From JAANXG01 sp034520625 (GTDB lineage Bacteria; Pseudomonadota; Gammaproteobacteria; Arenicellales; JAANXG01): 64,000 nucleotides of DNA. The stretch spans positions 62,001-126,000 of the forward strand of contig JAXHNI010000004.1 in assembly GCA_034520625.1 (NCBI GenBank), written 5' to 3'. The notes beneath the pieces are model-generated. The model was not told where the DNA came from. It saw only the letters and a program-made list of their open reading frames with translations, and ran no database searches. Shown piece by piece: positions 1 through 9,082 of this stretch. Within the stretch, counting starts at the first letter, position 1. Every line of letters begins with the position of its first letter. Both the position numbers and the translations under genes were made by a program.

Positions 1-836
1 CGGACATCATGATGATGTACTCGGTGACCGACGTGCAGGGGCTGAACCGGATTTCCCGACAGGTGCTCGCCAACGGCGCCAATGCCCTGGCCGGCATGGT
101 GATGGACGCGCGCAAGGCCGCGCGGGAAGTCCGCGGCGGCGGCGACAAGCCGGGCCTGGCCCTGACCATGTTCGGAGTGACCACCACGGCGGTGCAGCAG
201 ATTGTCTCCCGGCTCGAGGACCGCTACGACTGCATGGTGTTTCACGCCACCGGCACCGGTGGACGCTCCATGGAGAAGCTGGCGGACAGCGGCTTGTTGA
301 CGGCGGCGGTGGACCTCACCACCACGGAGATCTGCGACATGATGATGGGCGGCGTGTTCGCCGCCGACGAGGATCGCTTCGGCGCCTTCAGCCGCACGCG
401 TATTCCCTGGGTCGGCTCGGTGGGCGCCCTGGACATGGTGAACTTCGGCGCGCCGGATACCGTGCCCGAACGCTACCGCGGCCGGACTTTCGTCGAGCAC
501 AACCCCCAGGTCACGCTCATGCGCACCACGGCTGAAGAAAACCGGCGCATGGGCGAGTGGATCGCCGACCGCATCAATCTGATGACCGGTCCGGTGCGCT
601 TCCTGATTCCCGAAGGCGGGGTATCTGCGCTGGACGCGCCGGGCCAGCCCTTCCACGATCCCGAGGCGGACCGCGCGCTGTTCGACGCCATCGCCGGGCG
701 CTTCCAGGAGACCGCCTCCCGGAGGCTGGTTCGCACCCCCCACCACGTCAACGACCCGGCCTTTGCCCAGGCCGTGGTGGACGCACTGGAGGAAATCAAT
801 CCCATGCACAGGAGCATCAGAAATGCCACGATTTGA
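1..836 (+). CDS. Tm-1-like ATP-binding domain protein (UPF0261), 5'-truncated by the window edge
   Basis: The frame is open from the first bases of the window, so only the C-terminal part (about 277 residues) is present; the first visible ATG is internal. The sequence matches my recollection of the UPF0261/Tm-1-like family: VLANGANALAGMV near the left edge, then a Gly-rich stretch (FHATGTGGRSMEKL) and a VRFLIPEGGVSALDAPG segment near the end. In plants, Tm-1-type proteins carry this domain fused to a TIM-barrel like the one encoded by the next gene. The two genes overlap by 14 bp and are presumably co-translated. The biochemical role in bacteria is not established. Confidence 0.85.
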   Translation, partial: DIMMMYSVTDVQGLNRISRQVLANGANALAGMVMDARKAAREVRGGGDKPGLALTMFGVTTTAVQQIVSRLEDRYDCMVFHATGTGGRSMEKLADSGLLTAAVDLTTTEICDMMMGGVFAADEDRFGAFSRTRIPWVGSVGALDMVNFGAPDTVPERYRGRTFVEHNPQVTLMRTTAEENRRMGEWIADRINLMTGPVRFLIPEGGVSALDAPGQPFHDPEADRALFDAIAGRFQETASRRLVRTPHHVNDPAFAQAVVDALEEINPMHRSIRNATI

Positions 837-1656
837 GCGGGCAGCATTGCTCGAGAAATTCAACGACCTCAGGCGCCGGGGCATTCCCATCGTGGGCGGC
901 GGCGCGGGCACCGGGCTGTCGGCCAAATGCGAGGAGGCGGGGGGCATCGACCTGATCGTCATCTACAATTCCGGCCGCTATCGCATGGCGGGCCGCGGCT
1001 CGCTGTCGGGCCTCATGCCCTACGGCAACGCCAACGATGTGGTCATGGAGATGGCGCATGAGGTGCTGCCCGTGGTGTCGAAGACGCCGGTGCTGGCGGG
1101 GGTCAACGGGACCGACCCGTTCTGCATCTTCGACCACTACCTGGACCAGGTGAAAGCCATCGGCTTCTCCGGCGTGCAGAACTTCCCGACGGTGGGGCTC
1201 ATCGACGGCAACTTCCGCGCCAACCTGGAGGAGACCGGCATGGGCTACGGCCTGGAGGTGGACATGATCCGCCTGGCCCGCGAGAAAGGCCTGCTCACCA
1301 CGCCCTACGTGTTCTGCGAGGACGACGCGAAGGCCATGGCATCGGCCGGGGCGGACATCGTGGTCTGCCACCTGGGACTGACCACCGGCGGCTCCATCGG
1401 CGCCGAGACCGCCCTGACCCTGGAGGAATGCCCGGCGCTGGTGAACGCCTGGGCCGAGGCCGCCCTGCGGGTGAACCCGGATATCCTGGTGCTGGCGCAC
1501 GGTGGCCCGGTGGCCATGCCCGAGGACGCGCGCTACGTACTGGACAACACCGACAACTGCCACGGATTCTACGGCGCCTCGTCCATGGAGCGGCTGCCGA
1601 CGGAAACCGCATTAACCGAACAGACCAGGGCCTTCAAGGCTCTTGGCACAGCCTGA
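823..1656 (+). CDS. TIM-barrel, phosphoenolpyruvate hydrolase-like family protein
   Basis: A 277-residue protein. The ATG at 823 is chosen because AGGAG lies just upstream and the start sits inside the end of the preceding gene; an upstream in-frame start at 763 would overlap that gene much more. Features include a Gly-rich N-terminal loop (IPIVGGGAGTGLSA), alternating strand/helix pattern, GFSGVQNFPTVGLIDG in the middle and VCHLGLTTGGSIGA later, which fit the TIM-barrel 'PEP hydrolase-like' family that forms the C-terminal half of plant Tm-1-like proteins. The enzymatic activity is not certain. Confidence 0.85.
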   Translation: MPRFERAALLEKFNDLRRRGIPIVGGGAGTGLSAKCEEAGGIDLIVIYNSGRYRMAGRGSLSGLMPYGNANDVVMEMAHEVLPVVSKTPVLAGVNGTDPFCIFDHYLDQVKAIGFSGVQNFPTVGLIDGNFRANLEETGMGYGLEVDMIRLAREKGLLTTPYVFCEDDAKAMASAGADIVVCHLGLTTGGSIGAETALTLEECPALVNAWAEAALRVNPDILVLAHGGPVAMPEDARYVLDNTDNCHGFYGASSMERLPTETALTEQTRAFKALGTA

Positions 1657-1672
1657 ACAGGAGGATGAAAGC

Positions 1673-3778
1673 ATGAGCAGCGGTCTGGTTGGATCGATCA
1701 TTCTCTGGCTCATCGTCGCGATCATCGCGATCGTGGTGGTGGTGTACCTGCTGAACTGGCTTTATCACCGCTCGACCCGGGAAGTCGCCTTCGTGCGCAC
1801 GGGCTTCGGCGGCGAAAAAGTGGTCATCAGCGGCGGGGCGTTCGTGCTGCCGATCCTGCACGAAGTCACCCCCGTCAATCTCAATGTGGTGCGGATTCCG
1901 GTGAACCGCAGCCGGGAGGAAGCGATCAGCACCCGCGATCGGATGCGGGTGGACGTCGAGGCCGAGTTTTTCGTGCGTGTGTCCCAGGAGCCGGAGGCGG
2001 TCTCCGCGGCTGCCTCGACCCTCGGCCGGCGCACCATGGAGCGCGAGGGTCTGGGCGAGCTGCTGTCCGGCAAGTTCGTCGGGGCGCTGCGCTCGGTGGC
2101 CGCGGAAATGTCCATCGACGAGATGCACGAGCATCGTGAGGACATGCTTTCCAAGGTCGAGGAGCGGGCCCGGACCGCCCTGGCCCAAAACGGCCTGGAG
2201 CTGGAATCCGTGGCCATCACGGACCTGGACCAGACCAACCTGGAGTATTTCAACCCGGCCAACCGCTTCGACGCCGAGGGCATGACCCAGCTCATCGAGG
2301 CCATCGAGGGCCGGCGCAAGTTGCGCAACGACATCGAGCAGGCCTCCATGGTGGCGATCCGCAGCCGTAACCTGGAGGCCGAGAAGGAAACCCTGAAGCT
2401 GGAGCAGGAAAGCGAGAGCTCGCGCCTGGCCCAGGAGCAGGAGCTGGAGGCCATGCGCGCCGAACAGCGGGCGGCGATCCAGCAGTCCCGGGTCACCCGG
2501 GAGGCGGAGTCCGAACAGTGGCGCATCGCGAGCGAGCAGGAAACCCGCGAGCGCGAGATCACCCGCCAGCGTGCACTGGAAGGGGCGGAGATCGCTGCCC
2601 GGGAGGAAACGGAGAAGGCCCGCATCGATCATGAACGGTCCCTGGAAAGCGCCCGCCTGGATCGGGAGCACCATGTGCGGTCCCAGCAGATCAAGCAGAA
2701 GCACGAAATCGACCACTCTGAGATCGCCTCCAACGAGGATATCGAGCGCTCACGCATCGTGTCGGAGCGCCAACTGCGCGAGTCGCGTATCGCGGCGGAC
2801 GAGGAGACCGAGTCCCGAGAGATCGTCAAGGGCCAGCAGGTGGAGAGCGCCCGGCTCACCGCCCACAAGACGGTGGAATCGGCGCGCATCGAGCAGGAAA
2901 AGACCCTGGACAAGGCGCGCATCGAGCGCGACCGGCTGCTGCGTGCGCAGCAGATCTCCCAGCGCCAGTCCATCGAGGAAGCCGAGATCTCCGCCAACGA
3001 GGAGATCGAGCGGGCGCGGGTGGCGTCGGAGCGCGGCCTGGACGAAGTACGCATCCTCAAGGAACGGGACCTCAAGCGTCTCGAAGTGGAGCGCGACATG
3101 GCGCTGGAGCTGGCGCAGATCGAGCGCCACATCAGCGTGCTGGAGAAGCAGTCGGAAGAAGCGGAAGCGCGCGCCACCACCGAGGCCGAGCGGGTGAAGG
3201 CGGTCGAGGCCGAAGAGAACGTGAACACCCGCCGCGAGACGGTGATTGCAGAGCGCATCGCCGCGGTGGACCGGCTGCTGGCGGAGAAGGATGCCGACAC
3301 CACCCGCATCGCCGCGGAGGCGGACAAGATCTCCTCGGCGGTGGCGGCGGAGGCCCAGCGGCTGCGCAACGAGGCGGACAACATCCTCAGCCCCGATGCC
3401 CGCGCCGGCGCGCTGCGGGCCAGGATGATTGACCGCCTGGAGCACATCGTGCGCGAAAGCGTGAAGCCCATGGAGAACATCGAGGGCATCAAGATCCTCC
3501 ATGTGGACGGACTGGGCGGGAGCGGCGACGGCCGCCACCGCTCGCCCACCGACGAGGTCATCGAGAGCGCCTTGCGCTACCGAGCCCAGGCGCCGCTGAT
3601 CGACGAAATGATGAAGGAGATCGGCGTCGAGAACTCCAACGTCACGGGCATGGGCGACATCTTCCGCTCCGCCAGGGATGCGCAGGGCCTGGCCCAGAGT
3701 TCGGACAAGGGCTCGTCAAAGAGCGGCGGCCAGGAAAAGAACTCGGAAAGGAAATCCGAGAAAGAGTCGGACGAGTAG
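1673..3778 (+). CDS. Flotillin-like SPFH-domain protein with expanded coiled coil
   Basis: A 701-residue protein starting at an ATG 8 bp after AGGAGG. Residues about 6-28 form one membrane segment, followed by a band-7/SPFH domain (roughly 30-210, including EVAFVRTGFGGEKVVISGG). A very long charged coiled coil runs from about 215 to 590, followed by a C-terminal tail rich in Ser, Lys and Glu. Flotillins scaffold membrane microdomains. Bacterial FloT-type proteins are usually near 500 residues; the extra length is in the coiled coil, where a block at residues 316-373 (starts ARIDHERSLESAR) is repeated at 404-461 (starts ARIEQEKTLDKAR). It lies 16 bp after the TIM-barrel gene, probably in the same operon. 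Confidence 0.92.
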   Translation: MSSGLVGSIILWLIVAIIAIVVVVYLLNWLYHRSTREVAFVRTGFGGEKVVISGGAFVLPILHEVTPVNLNVVRIPVNRSREEAISTRDRMRVDVEAEFFVRVSQEPEAVSAAASTLGRRTMEREGLGELLSGKFVGALRSVAAEMSIDEMHEHREDMLSKVEERARTALAQNGLELESVAITDLDQTNLEYFNPANRFDAEGMTQLIEAIEGRRKLRNDIEQASMVAIRSRNLEAEKETLKLEQESESSRLAQEQELEAMRAEQRAAIQQSRVTREAESEQWRIASEQETREREITRQRALEGAEIAAREETEKARIDHERSLESARLDREHHVRSQQIKQKHEIDHSEIASNEDIERSRIVSERQLRESRIAADEETESREIVKGQQVESARLTAHKTVESARIEQEKTLDKARIERDRLLRAQQISQRQSIEEAEISANEEIERARVASERGLDEVRILKERDLKRLEVERDMALELAQIERHISVLEKQSEEAEARATTEAERVKAVEAEENVNTRRETVIAERIAAVDRLLAEKDADTTRIAAEADKISSAVAAEAQRLRNEADNILSPDARAGALRARMIDRLEHIVRESVKPMENIEGIKILHVDGLGGSGDGRHRSPTDEVIESALRYRAQAPLIDEMMKEIGVENSNVTGMGDIFRSARDAQGLAQSSDKGSSKSGGQEKNSERKSEKESDE

Positions 3779-3787
3779 CGCGCCGTC

Positions 3788-4225
3788 ATGCCACAGGTCT
3801 ACACATCATCCGTCATCGGCGCACCGGCGGACCGGGTCTGGGCCACGGTCCGCGATTTCAACGGCCTGCCGGACTGGCACCCGAACATCGCCGAGAGCCG
3901 CATCGAAGGCGCCGCACCCGCCGACCAGGTGGGCTGCGTGCGCGCCTTCCGGCTGCACGACGGCGGCGCCATCCGGGAGAAGCTGCTGGCGTTGTCGGAC
4001 TACGATTTCTGCTGCACCTATTCGATCCTGGAAAGTCCCATGGGGGTGACGAACTATGTCGCGACCCTGAAGCTGACCCCGATCACCGACGGCAGCCGCA
4101 CCTTCGCGGAATGGTCGGCGGAATTCGACTGCCCGCCGGAGCGCGAGGCCGAGCTCACCCAGTTGATCGGCCAGGGGGTGTTCCAGGGCGGCTTCGACGC
4201 GCTGAAGGAACGGTTCGGCAGGTAG
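3788..4225 (+). CDS. SRPBCC (START-like) family protein
   Basis: A 145-residue protein with the helix-grip pattern of SRPBCC/polyketide-cyclase-like proteins: SSVIGAPADRVWATVRDF at the N-terminus, then WHPNI, and a long C-terminal amphipathic helix (LTQLIGQGVFQGGFDALKERF). Members bind hydrophobic ligands; the ligand is unknown. It starts 10 bp after the flotillin gene and is clearly related to the N-terminal domain of the next gene (shared VRDFNG-like, REKLLALSD and GVFQGGFDAL-like segments), so the two arose by duplication. Confidence 0.85.
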   Translation: MPQVYTSSVIGAPADRVWATVRDFNGLPDWHPNIAESRIEGAAPADQVGCVRAFRLHDGGAIREKLLALSDYDFCCTYSILESPMGVTNYVATLKLTPITDGSRTFAEWSAEFDCPPEREAELTQLIGQGVFQGGFDALKERFGR

Positions 4226-4300
4226 CGCAATGTCGGGTCCATATCCAACCGAACCGCGGCTCCCCGGGATTGCTTTCGGCGTCCCCGCAGATCGACCGCC

Positions 4301-4356
4301 TGTAGGTCGGGCGCAAGCCCGACAATTGTATGAGTCGGGCTCGCGGCCGACCTACA
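4301..4356. repeat. REP/BIME-like two-hairpin repeat, copy 1
   Basis: Lies in the 160-bp gap between the two SRPBCC genes. It begins TGTAGGTCGGGC and ends with the reverse complement, and contains two inner hairpins (GTCGGGC-GCAA-GCCCGAC and GTCGGGCTCGCGGCCGAC). Related copies occur at 32502-32558, 41735-41784, 52810-52858 and 60490-60537. All are intergenic or overlap a gene end. Confidence 0.8.
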
Positions 4357-4385
4357 GGGTCGAGGGATACCGCGGGTGAAATCCC

Positions 4386-5885
4386 GTGATTAAGGTTCGC
4401 CGCAGCACGGTCATCGACGCCCCGGTTTCGGCGGTGTGGGCGGTGCTGCGCGACTTCAACGGCCACGACAAGTGGCATCCCGCGGTGGCGCAGAGCACGC
4501 TGGAGGAGGCGACCTGCGCCGACGAGATCGGGGCGGTGCGCCATTTTCGCCTCACCAGCGGCGAGCGCCTGCGGGAAAAGCTGTTGTCCCTGTCCGACCG
4601 GCAGCACAGCTTTCGCTACGCCATCGTGGACAGCGAGGTGCCGCTGCATGACTACGTGGCGGAAGTCCAGCTCAAGCCGGTGACCGACGGCGACCGCACG
4701 TTCTGGTCCTGGAGCTCGAAGTTCAACAGCCCCGCGGGCCGGGAGCGCGAGCTGGCGAAGCTGGTGGCGGAGAACGTCTACGAGGCCGGCTTCGAGGCGG
4801 TGCGCGGCCGGGTCGAGGCGCCGGCACGGACAACCCCGGCCACGGGCCGGTCCTATATCAGCGATCCCCGGCCCGCCACGGGTCCCGCCACGACGGAGGC
4901 GATTCCCGGCACGGCGATGATTATCGACCGCTACGGCGGCGCCGACGAGCTGCATCCGGCGGCGGTCTCGGCGCCGCCACCGGGGCCGGGAGAGATTCGG
5001 ATGCGGCAGACCGCAGTGGGCGTGAACTTCATCGATGTCTATTGCCGCACTGGTTACTTCGGTCTGCTCCAGCCGCCCGGCGCGCCGGGCATGGAGGCGA
5101 CCGGCGAAGTGATCGACGTCGGCGAGGGGGTGCGCCGCCTGTCGCCAGGCCAGCGCGTCGCCTACGCCTGTCCCCCGGTCGGCGCCTACGCCACGGTGCG
5201 CACCATGGACGCCGGCCTGGTGGTGCCCCTGCCGGATTTCATCGACGACGTCACCGCCGCGGGTGGTCTGCTCAAGGGCATGACGGCGGAGTTTCTCCTG
5301 CATCGCGTCCACCCGCTGAAAGCGGGGGAGACGGTGCTGATATTCGCGCCGGCGGGCGGAGTCGGCCGGCTGTTGTGCCAGTGGGCGGCGCACCTCGGCG
5401 CGACGGTGATCGGGGCGACTTCGAGCGAAGAGAAGGCCCGCGCGGCGCGCGATGCCGGCGCCCGGCATGTGATCCTGCCCGGGGAGGCCAGTCTGGAAGC
5501 GCAGGTGCGGGGGCTGACCGGCGGGCGCGGCGTCGATGTGATCTACGATGCGGTGGGCCGCGACAGCTTCGACCACTCGGTGGCCGCGCTTGCGCCCCGC
5601 GGGCATCTGGTGAGCTACGGCCAGGCCTCGGGCGACATCGGCGCCCGGGATATCGGTGCGCTGGCGGCAAGCTCCGTCACCCTGTCCCGGCCCAACTACG
5701 TGCATTACACCGATACGCCGGAGAAAGTCGCAGCCATCACGGAACGACTGTTCGATGCCATCCGCCGGCAGGTCATACGAATCGAGGTCGGGCATCGCTA
5801 CAAGCTGAGCGAGGCCGCGGCGGCGCATCGGGCCCTGGAGAACCGGCAGACCACGGGATCGATCGTGTTGATCCCGGATTCATAG
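4386..5885 (+). CDS. SRPBCC domain fused to zinc-free quinone oxidoreductase (MDR family)
   Basis: A 499-residue fusion with a GTG start at 4386. Residues 1-145 form an SRPBCC domain similar to the preceding protein. A low-complexity linker rich in Thr, Pro and Ala (about 146-172) leads to a full medium-chain reductase (about 175-499) of the NADPH:quinone reductase type. That part has VGVNFIDVYCRTGYF near its start, the Rossmann motif APAGGVGRLLCQWA, and GGRGVDVIYDAVG; the Cys/His zinc ligands of alcohol dehydrogenases are not evident. The fusion suggests that the SRPBCC domain supplies or senses the hydrophobic substrate of the reductase; this is inference. Confidence 0.88.
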   Translation: MIKVRRSTVIDAPVSAVWAVLRDFNGHDKWHPAVAQSTLEEATCADEIGAVRHFRLTSGERLREKLLSLSDRQHSFRYAIVDSEVPLHDYVAEVQLKPVTDGDRTFWSWSSKFNSPAGRERELAKLVAENVYEAGFEAVRGRVEAPARTTPATGRSYISDPRPATGPATTEAIPGTAMIIDRYGGADELHPAAVSAPPPGPGEIRMRQTAVGVNFIDVYCRTGYFGLLQPPGAPGMEATGEVIDVGEGVRRLSPGQRVAYACPPVGAYATVRTMDAGLVVPLPDFIDDVTAAGGLLKGMTAEFLLHRVHPLKAGETVLIFAPAGGVGRLLCQWAAHLGATVIGATSSEEKARAARDAGARHVILPGEASLEAQVRGLTGGRGVDVIYDAVGRDSFDHSVAALAPRGHLVSYGQASGDIGARDIGALAASSVTLSRPNYVHYTDTPEKVAAITERLFDAIRRQVIRIEVGHRYKLSEAAAAHRALENRQTTGSIVLIPDS

Positions 5886-5953
5886 CCCGGGTTTGTACCC
5901 CGGCACCCGCGGGACGGGGTGTCTGAAAGGTTTCAATTGAACGAGAGAAGAAA

Positions 5954-6820
5954 ATGAAATTCGCCGTATTTGACTGGAAAGGCATGCGCCACATCGGCCG
6001 CGTCAATGAGGCCGGGAAAACGGTCGACCGTTTTGACCTGCCCGCGGGGCTCGCCGACAATTTTGGCGTGGCCTGCCTGATCGACGCCCGCCCGCCGGCG
6101 GTGGCGGAGACTCTTGAGCTGGAAGAAGTGGTTTTCCAGGCGCCGATACCGCGCCCGCGACGCAATATTTTCTGTGTCGGCAAGAACTACTTTGACCATG
6201 CCAACGAGTTCGCGTCCTCGGGGTTCGACAGCTCCGCCGCCAAGGGGGCGGTGCCGGAAGCCCCTATCGTGTTCTCCAAGGTGCCGGAAACCGTGATCCC
6301 GACAGGGGAGCCGATCCGGATCGACCCGTCCGTGGACGAGGCTGTCGACTACGAGGCCGAGCTGGCGGTGATCATCGGCAAGACCGGCCGCAGTATCAGT
6401 CCCGGGGATGCCCTGTCCCACGTCTGGGGCTACACCATTGTCAACGATGTCACCGCGCGGGAGCTGCAGGGCCGGCACAGCCAGTGGTTGATCGGTAAGT
6501 CCCAGGACACTTTCTGCCCCATGGGCCCCTGGGCTGTGACCGCCGACGAGATCGACCTGGTAAACACCGCGGTGCGCTGCTGGATTAACGAAGAGCTGAG
6601 GCAGGATGCGAACACCGGGCTACTGATCTTCGACGTCCCCACAATCATCGCCGCAATCTCCAACGGCATCACCCTGTGGCCCGGCGACGTGATCGCCACC
6701 GGGACTCCGGCGGGGGTCGGCATCGGCTTCAAGCCGCCCAGGTACCTGGCGGCGGGGGACCGGGTCCGCATCGAGATCGAGAATATAGGCGTGCTGGAAA
6801 ACCCCGTGGAGCAGGTATGA
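5954..6820 (+). CDS. Fumarylacetoacetate hydrolase (FAH) family protein
   Basis: A 288-residue protein of usual family length. It has the FAH core: FCVGKNYFDHANEF, the metal-ligand segment DYEAELAVIIG, YTIVNDVTARELQ, KSQDTFCPMGPW and a terminal GDVIATGTPAGVG. Members hydrolyse, decarboxylate or isomerise 2-oxo acids in catabolic routes and bind Mg2+ or Ca2+ through acidic residues. Its stop overlaps the start of the next hydrolase gene (ATGA), indicating one operon with 6817-7614 and 7619-8977. The exact substrate is unknown. Confidence 0.93.
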   Translation: MKFAVFDWKGMRHIGRVNEAGKTVDRFDLPAGLADNFGVACLIDARPPAVAETLELEEVVFQAPIPRPRRNIFCVGKNYFDHANEFASSGFDSSAAKGAVPEAPIVFSKVPETVIPTGEPIRIDPSVDEAVDYEAELAVIIGKTGRSISPGDALSHVWGYTIVNDVTARELQGRHSQWLIGKSQDTFCPMGPWAVTADEIDLVNTAVRCWINEELRQDANTGLLIFDVPTIIAAISNGITLWPGDVIATGTPAGVGIGFKPPRYLAAGDRVRIEIENIGVLENPVEQV

Positions 6821-7614
6821 CCGATTTCAGAGTGGGCAGTATGGTGATCGAGGACACCGGCGAGGGGCCGGCAGTGGTGATGGTCCACGGCCTGGGCGGC
6901 ACGTCCAACAGCTTTCAGACCCTGATGGGTGGCCTCGAAGGCTTCCGTATCCTGCGGCCCGACCTGCCGGGTGCCGGACGCTCGGCCTACCGGCCGGGTC
7001 TCCCCGGACTGGTGCGCATGGCGTACTCGCTGAAGGACTGCCTGCGCGCTGCCGGGCTGGAACGGGCCCATTTCGTGGGCCACTCCATGGGCACGCTGCT
7101 GTGCCAGTACCTCGCGGCGGCGTCCCCGGACATGGTCGACAGCCTCGCACTGTTCGGGCCTATACTGGAGCCGCCGGCGGCCGCGCGCCAGGCCCTCAAG
7201 GAGCGCGCCGGGGCAGCGCGGACCGCCGGCATGACCGGCGTCGCCGACGCGGTATCGACGGGCAGCGTGGCCGAGGCATCGCGTCGCGACAACCCGGTCA
7301 CCGCGGCGTTCGTGCGCGAGAGCCTGACCCGCCAGGATCCCGCCGGCTACGCCGCCCACTGCGAGGCGCTGAGCGAGGCGCCGGCGGCGGACCACGCGGC
7401 GATACGCTGTCCGACGCTGCTGGTGGCGGGGGAGAACGACCCGGTGGCGCCGGTGGACATGGTGCGCCGGCTCGGCGAGCGGATAGACAAGGCCCGGGTC
7501 GAGGTCATACCCGGCATCGGGCACTGGATGATGGTGGAGGCTCCCGGGCGCTCCACTGAACTGCTTCGCGCTCACCTCGATACGAGCGCATCACAACCCG
7601 GCACTGGAGGGTAG
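6817..7614 (+). CDS. Alpha/beta-fold hydrolase
   Basis: A 265-residue protein; the ATG at 6817 overlaps the preceding stop by 4 bp. It has the oxyanion-hole segment VMVHGLGGTSNSF, the nucleophile elbow GHSMG, an acid-loop candidate GENDPV and the catalytic His in PGIGHWMM, so the triad is complete. Together with the FAH-family enzyme before it and the amidohydrolase after it, it suggests catabolism of a carboxylic or ester compound; the substrate cannot be read from the sequence. Confidence 0.92.
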   Translation: MTDFRVGSMVIEDTGEGPAVVMVHGLGGTSNSFQTLMGGLEGFRILRPDLPGAGRSAYRPGLPGLVRMAYSLKDCLRAAGLERAHFVGHSMGTLLCQYLAAASPDMVDSLALFGPILEPPAAARQALKERAGAARTAGMTGVADAVSTGSVAEASRRDNPVTAAFVRESLTRQDPAGYAAHCEALSEAPAADHAAIRCPTLLVAGENDPVAPVDMVRRLGERIDKARVEVIPGIGHWMMVEAPGRSTELLRAHLDTSASQPGTGG

Positions 7615-7618
7615 CACC

Positions 7619-8977
7619 ATGGCGGAAAACAGCTTCAGCGGCTGGGGCGGCGGCAACGGCGCCCCCGATCGCGAACCCGAAATCACTTTCAGCAACGTGC
7701 GCATTCTGGATGCCACCGGCGAGGCGCCCTACACCGGCGACGTCACCGTGTCGGGCAACCGGATCAAGTCCGTCAAACGCTCCGGCATGGGGAGCTACAG
7801 CTTCAACACCAACGGCGGCCAGCGCATCGACTGCCGCGGCATGACCCTGATGCCCGGCCTGATCGACGCGCACCTGCATTTGAGCTGGAACAACGCGCCT
7901 GGTATCAACCCGATCCAGATGATGCCGGTGGAGGAACATGTCATCAACTGCATCGAGATGGCCAAGGTGGTGTTGGACGCCGGTTTCACGGCGGGCCGCG
8001 GCGCCGCGGCGGCGAAGATCCGGCTCGATGTGGTGATCCGCGACGCCATCAACGCCGGGCGCTGTCCCGGCCCGCGCTATACCGCTGCCGGACCCGAGAT
8101 TACTTCCGTGGGCGGTCTGGGTGACGCCACGCTGCCGCACATAGATCATCCGGGCCTGAATCTCGGACTGGTGGTATCCGGTCCCGAAGAGGTCCGGCGC
8201 ACCGTGCGCGAGTTGATCAAGTGGGGCGTGGACACCATCAAGCTCAACCTTTCGGGCGAAGAGATCACCGGCATGTCGGCCGAAACCAACCAGTTCGGCG
8301 ACGACGAGATCGCCATGGCGGTCAGGGAAGCGCGCGGGCGCGGCAAGACCCTGGCGGCCCACGCGCGGTCCAAGGAGTCGATCCAGAAATGCGTAGAGTT
8401 CGGTATCGACTACATCTACCACGCTTCCTTCAGCGATGAAAAAACACTGGACATGCTGGAAGCGGCCAAGGACAAGCACTTCGTGGCCCCGGGCCTGGCC
8501 TGGCTGCTCAATACGGCGCGCAACGCGGGCGACTACGGCATCAAGCCCGGTACGCCGCTCACTGATATGTACGAGCGCGAGCTCGAGCATGCCGTGGACA
8601 CCATGCAGAAGATGCACAAGCGCGGGATCCGGGTGCTGATCGGCGGCGACTACGGCTTCGCCTGGACGCCCCACGGCACCAACGCCAAGGATATCGAGTA
8701 CTTCGTGGACCTGGTGGGCATGAGCCCCATGGAGGCGATCCAGGCCGGCACCAAGTACGGCGGCGAGATCATGGGTATGGGCAACGAATTGGGCCTCCTC
8801 CGGGAGGGCTACCTGGCGGACATGCTGTTGGTGGATGGCGACCCGCTGTCGGACGTGCGCATTCTCCAGGACCAGAAGCGGCTGGTGGCCATCATGAAGG
8901 ACGGCAAGTTCCACAAGTCCCCGGACGGCCTGTCCATGGGCATGGGTCTCGGTGCAGGAATGCGCTATACCGCCTGA
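7619..8977 (+). CDS. Metal-dependent amidohydrolase family protein
   Basis: A 452-residue protein preceded by GGAGG and only 4 bp after the hydrolase gene. It shows the amidohydrolase superfamily pattern: HLHLSW after MPGLIDA, a middle KLNLSGEEI segment (possible bridging Lys), AHARS and YIYHAS for later His ligands, GGDYGFAW with an Asp, and a C-terminal small beta domain (GYLADMLLVDGDPL). It resembles imidazolonepropionase/prolidase-type amidohydrolases. It is probably the last gene of the catabolic operon. Confidence 0.92.
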   Translation: MAENSFSGWGGGNGAPDREPEITFSNVRILDATGEAPYTGDVTVSGNRIKSVKRSGMGSYSFNTNGGQRIDCRGMTLMPGLIDAHLHLSWNNAPGINPIQMMPVEEHVINCIEMAKVVLDAGFTAGRGAAAAKIRLDVVIRDAINAGRCPGPRYTAAGPEITSVGGLGDATLPHIDHPGLNLGLVVSGPEEVRRTVRELIKWGVDTIKLNLSGEEITGMSAETNQFGDDEIAMAVREARGRGKTLAAHARSKESIQKCVEFGIDYIYHASFSDEKTLDMLEAAKDKHFVAPGLAWLLNTARNAGDYGIKPGTPLTDMYERELEHAVDTMQKMHKRGIRVLIGGDYGFAWTPHGTNAKDIEYFVDLVGMSPMEAIQAGTKYGGEIMGMGNELGLLREGYLADMLLVDGDPLSDVRILQDQKRLVAIMKDGKFHKSPDGLSMGMGLGAGMRYTA

Positions 8978-8988
8978 CCGGCCACAAA

Positions 8989-9014
8989 ATCAATGGAGTC
9001 AGACTCGATTGATC
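8989..9014. repeat. GTCAGACTC palindromic repeat, copy a
   Basis: An imperfect palindrome, ATCAATGGAGTCAGACTC followed by GATTGATC, located 11 bp after the amidohydrolase stop. An inverted copy lies at 9216-9242; the pair brackets the stem-loop element at 9083-9190. Other copies are at 10786-10812, 10847-10873 and 30308-30335. Confidence 0.8.
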
Positions 9015-9082
9015 CCGGAGTCGTACGGCAGCACCGGGATGGGGTGGGGTCGTGGGCAGTACGTGGGTTCCTGTAGCGGGGA

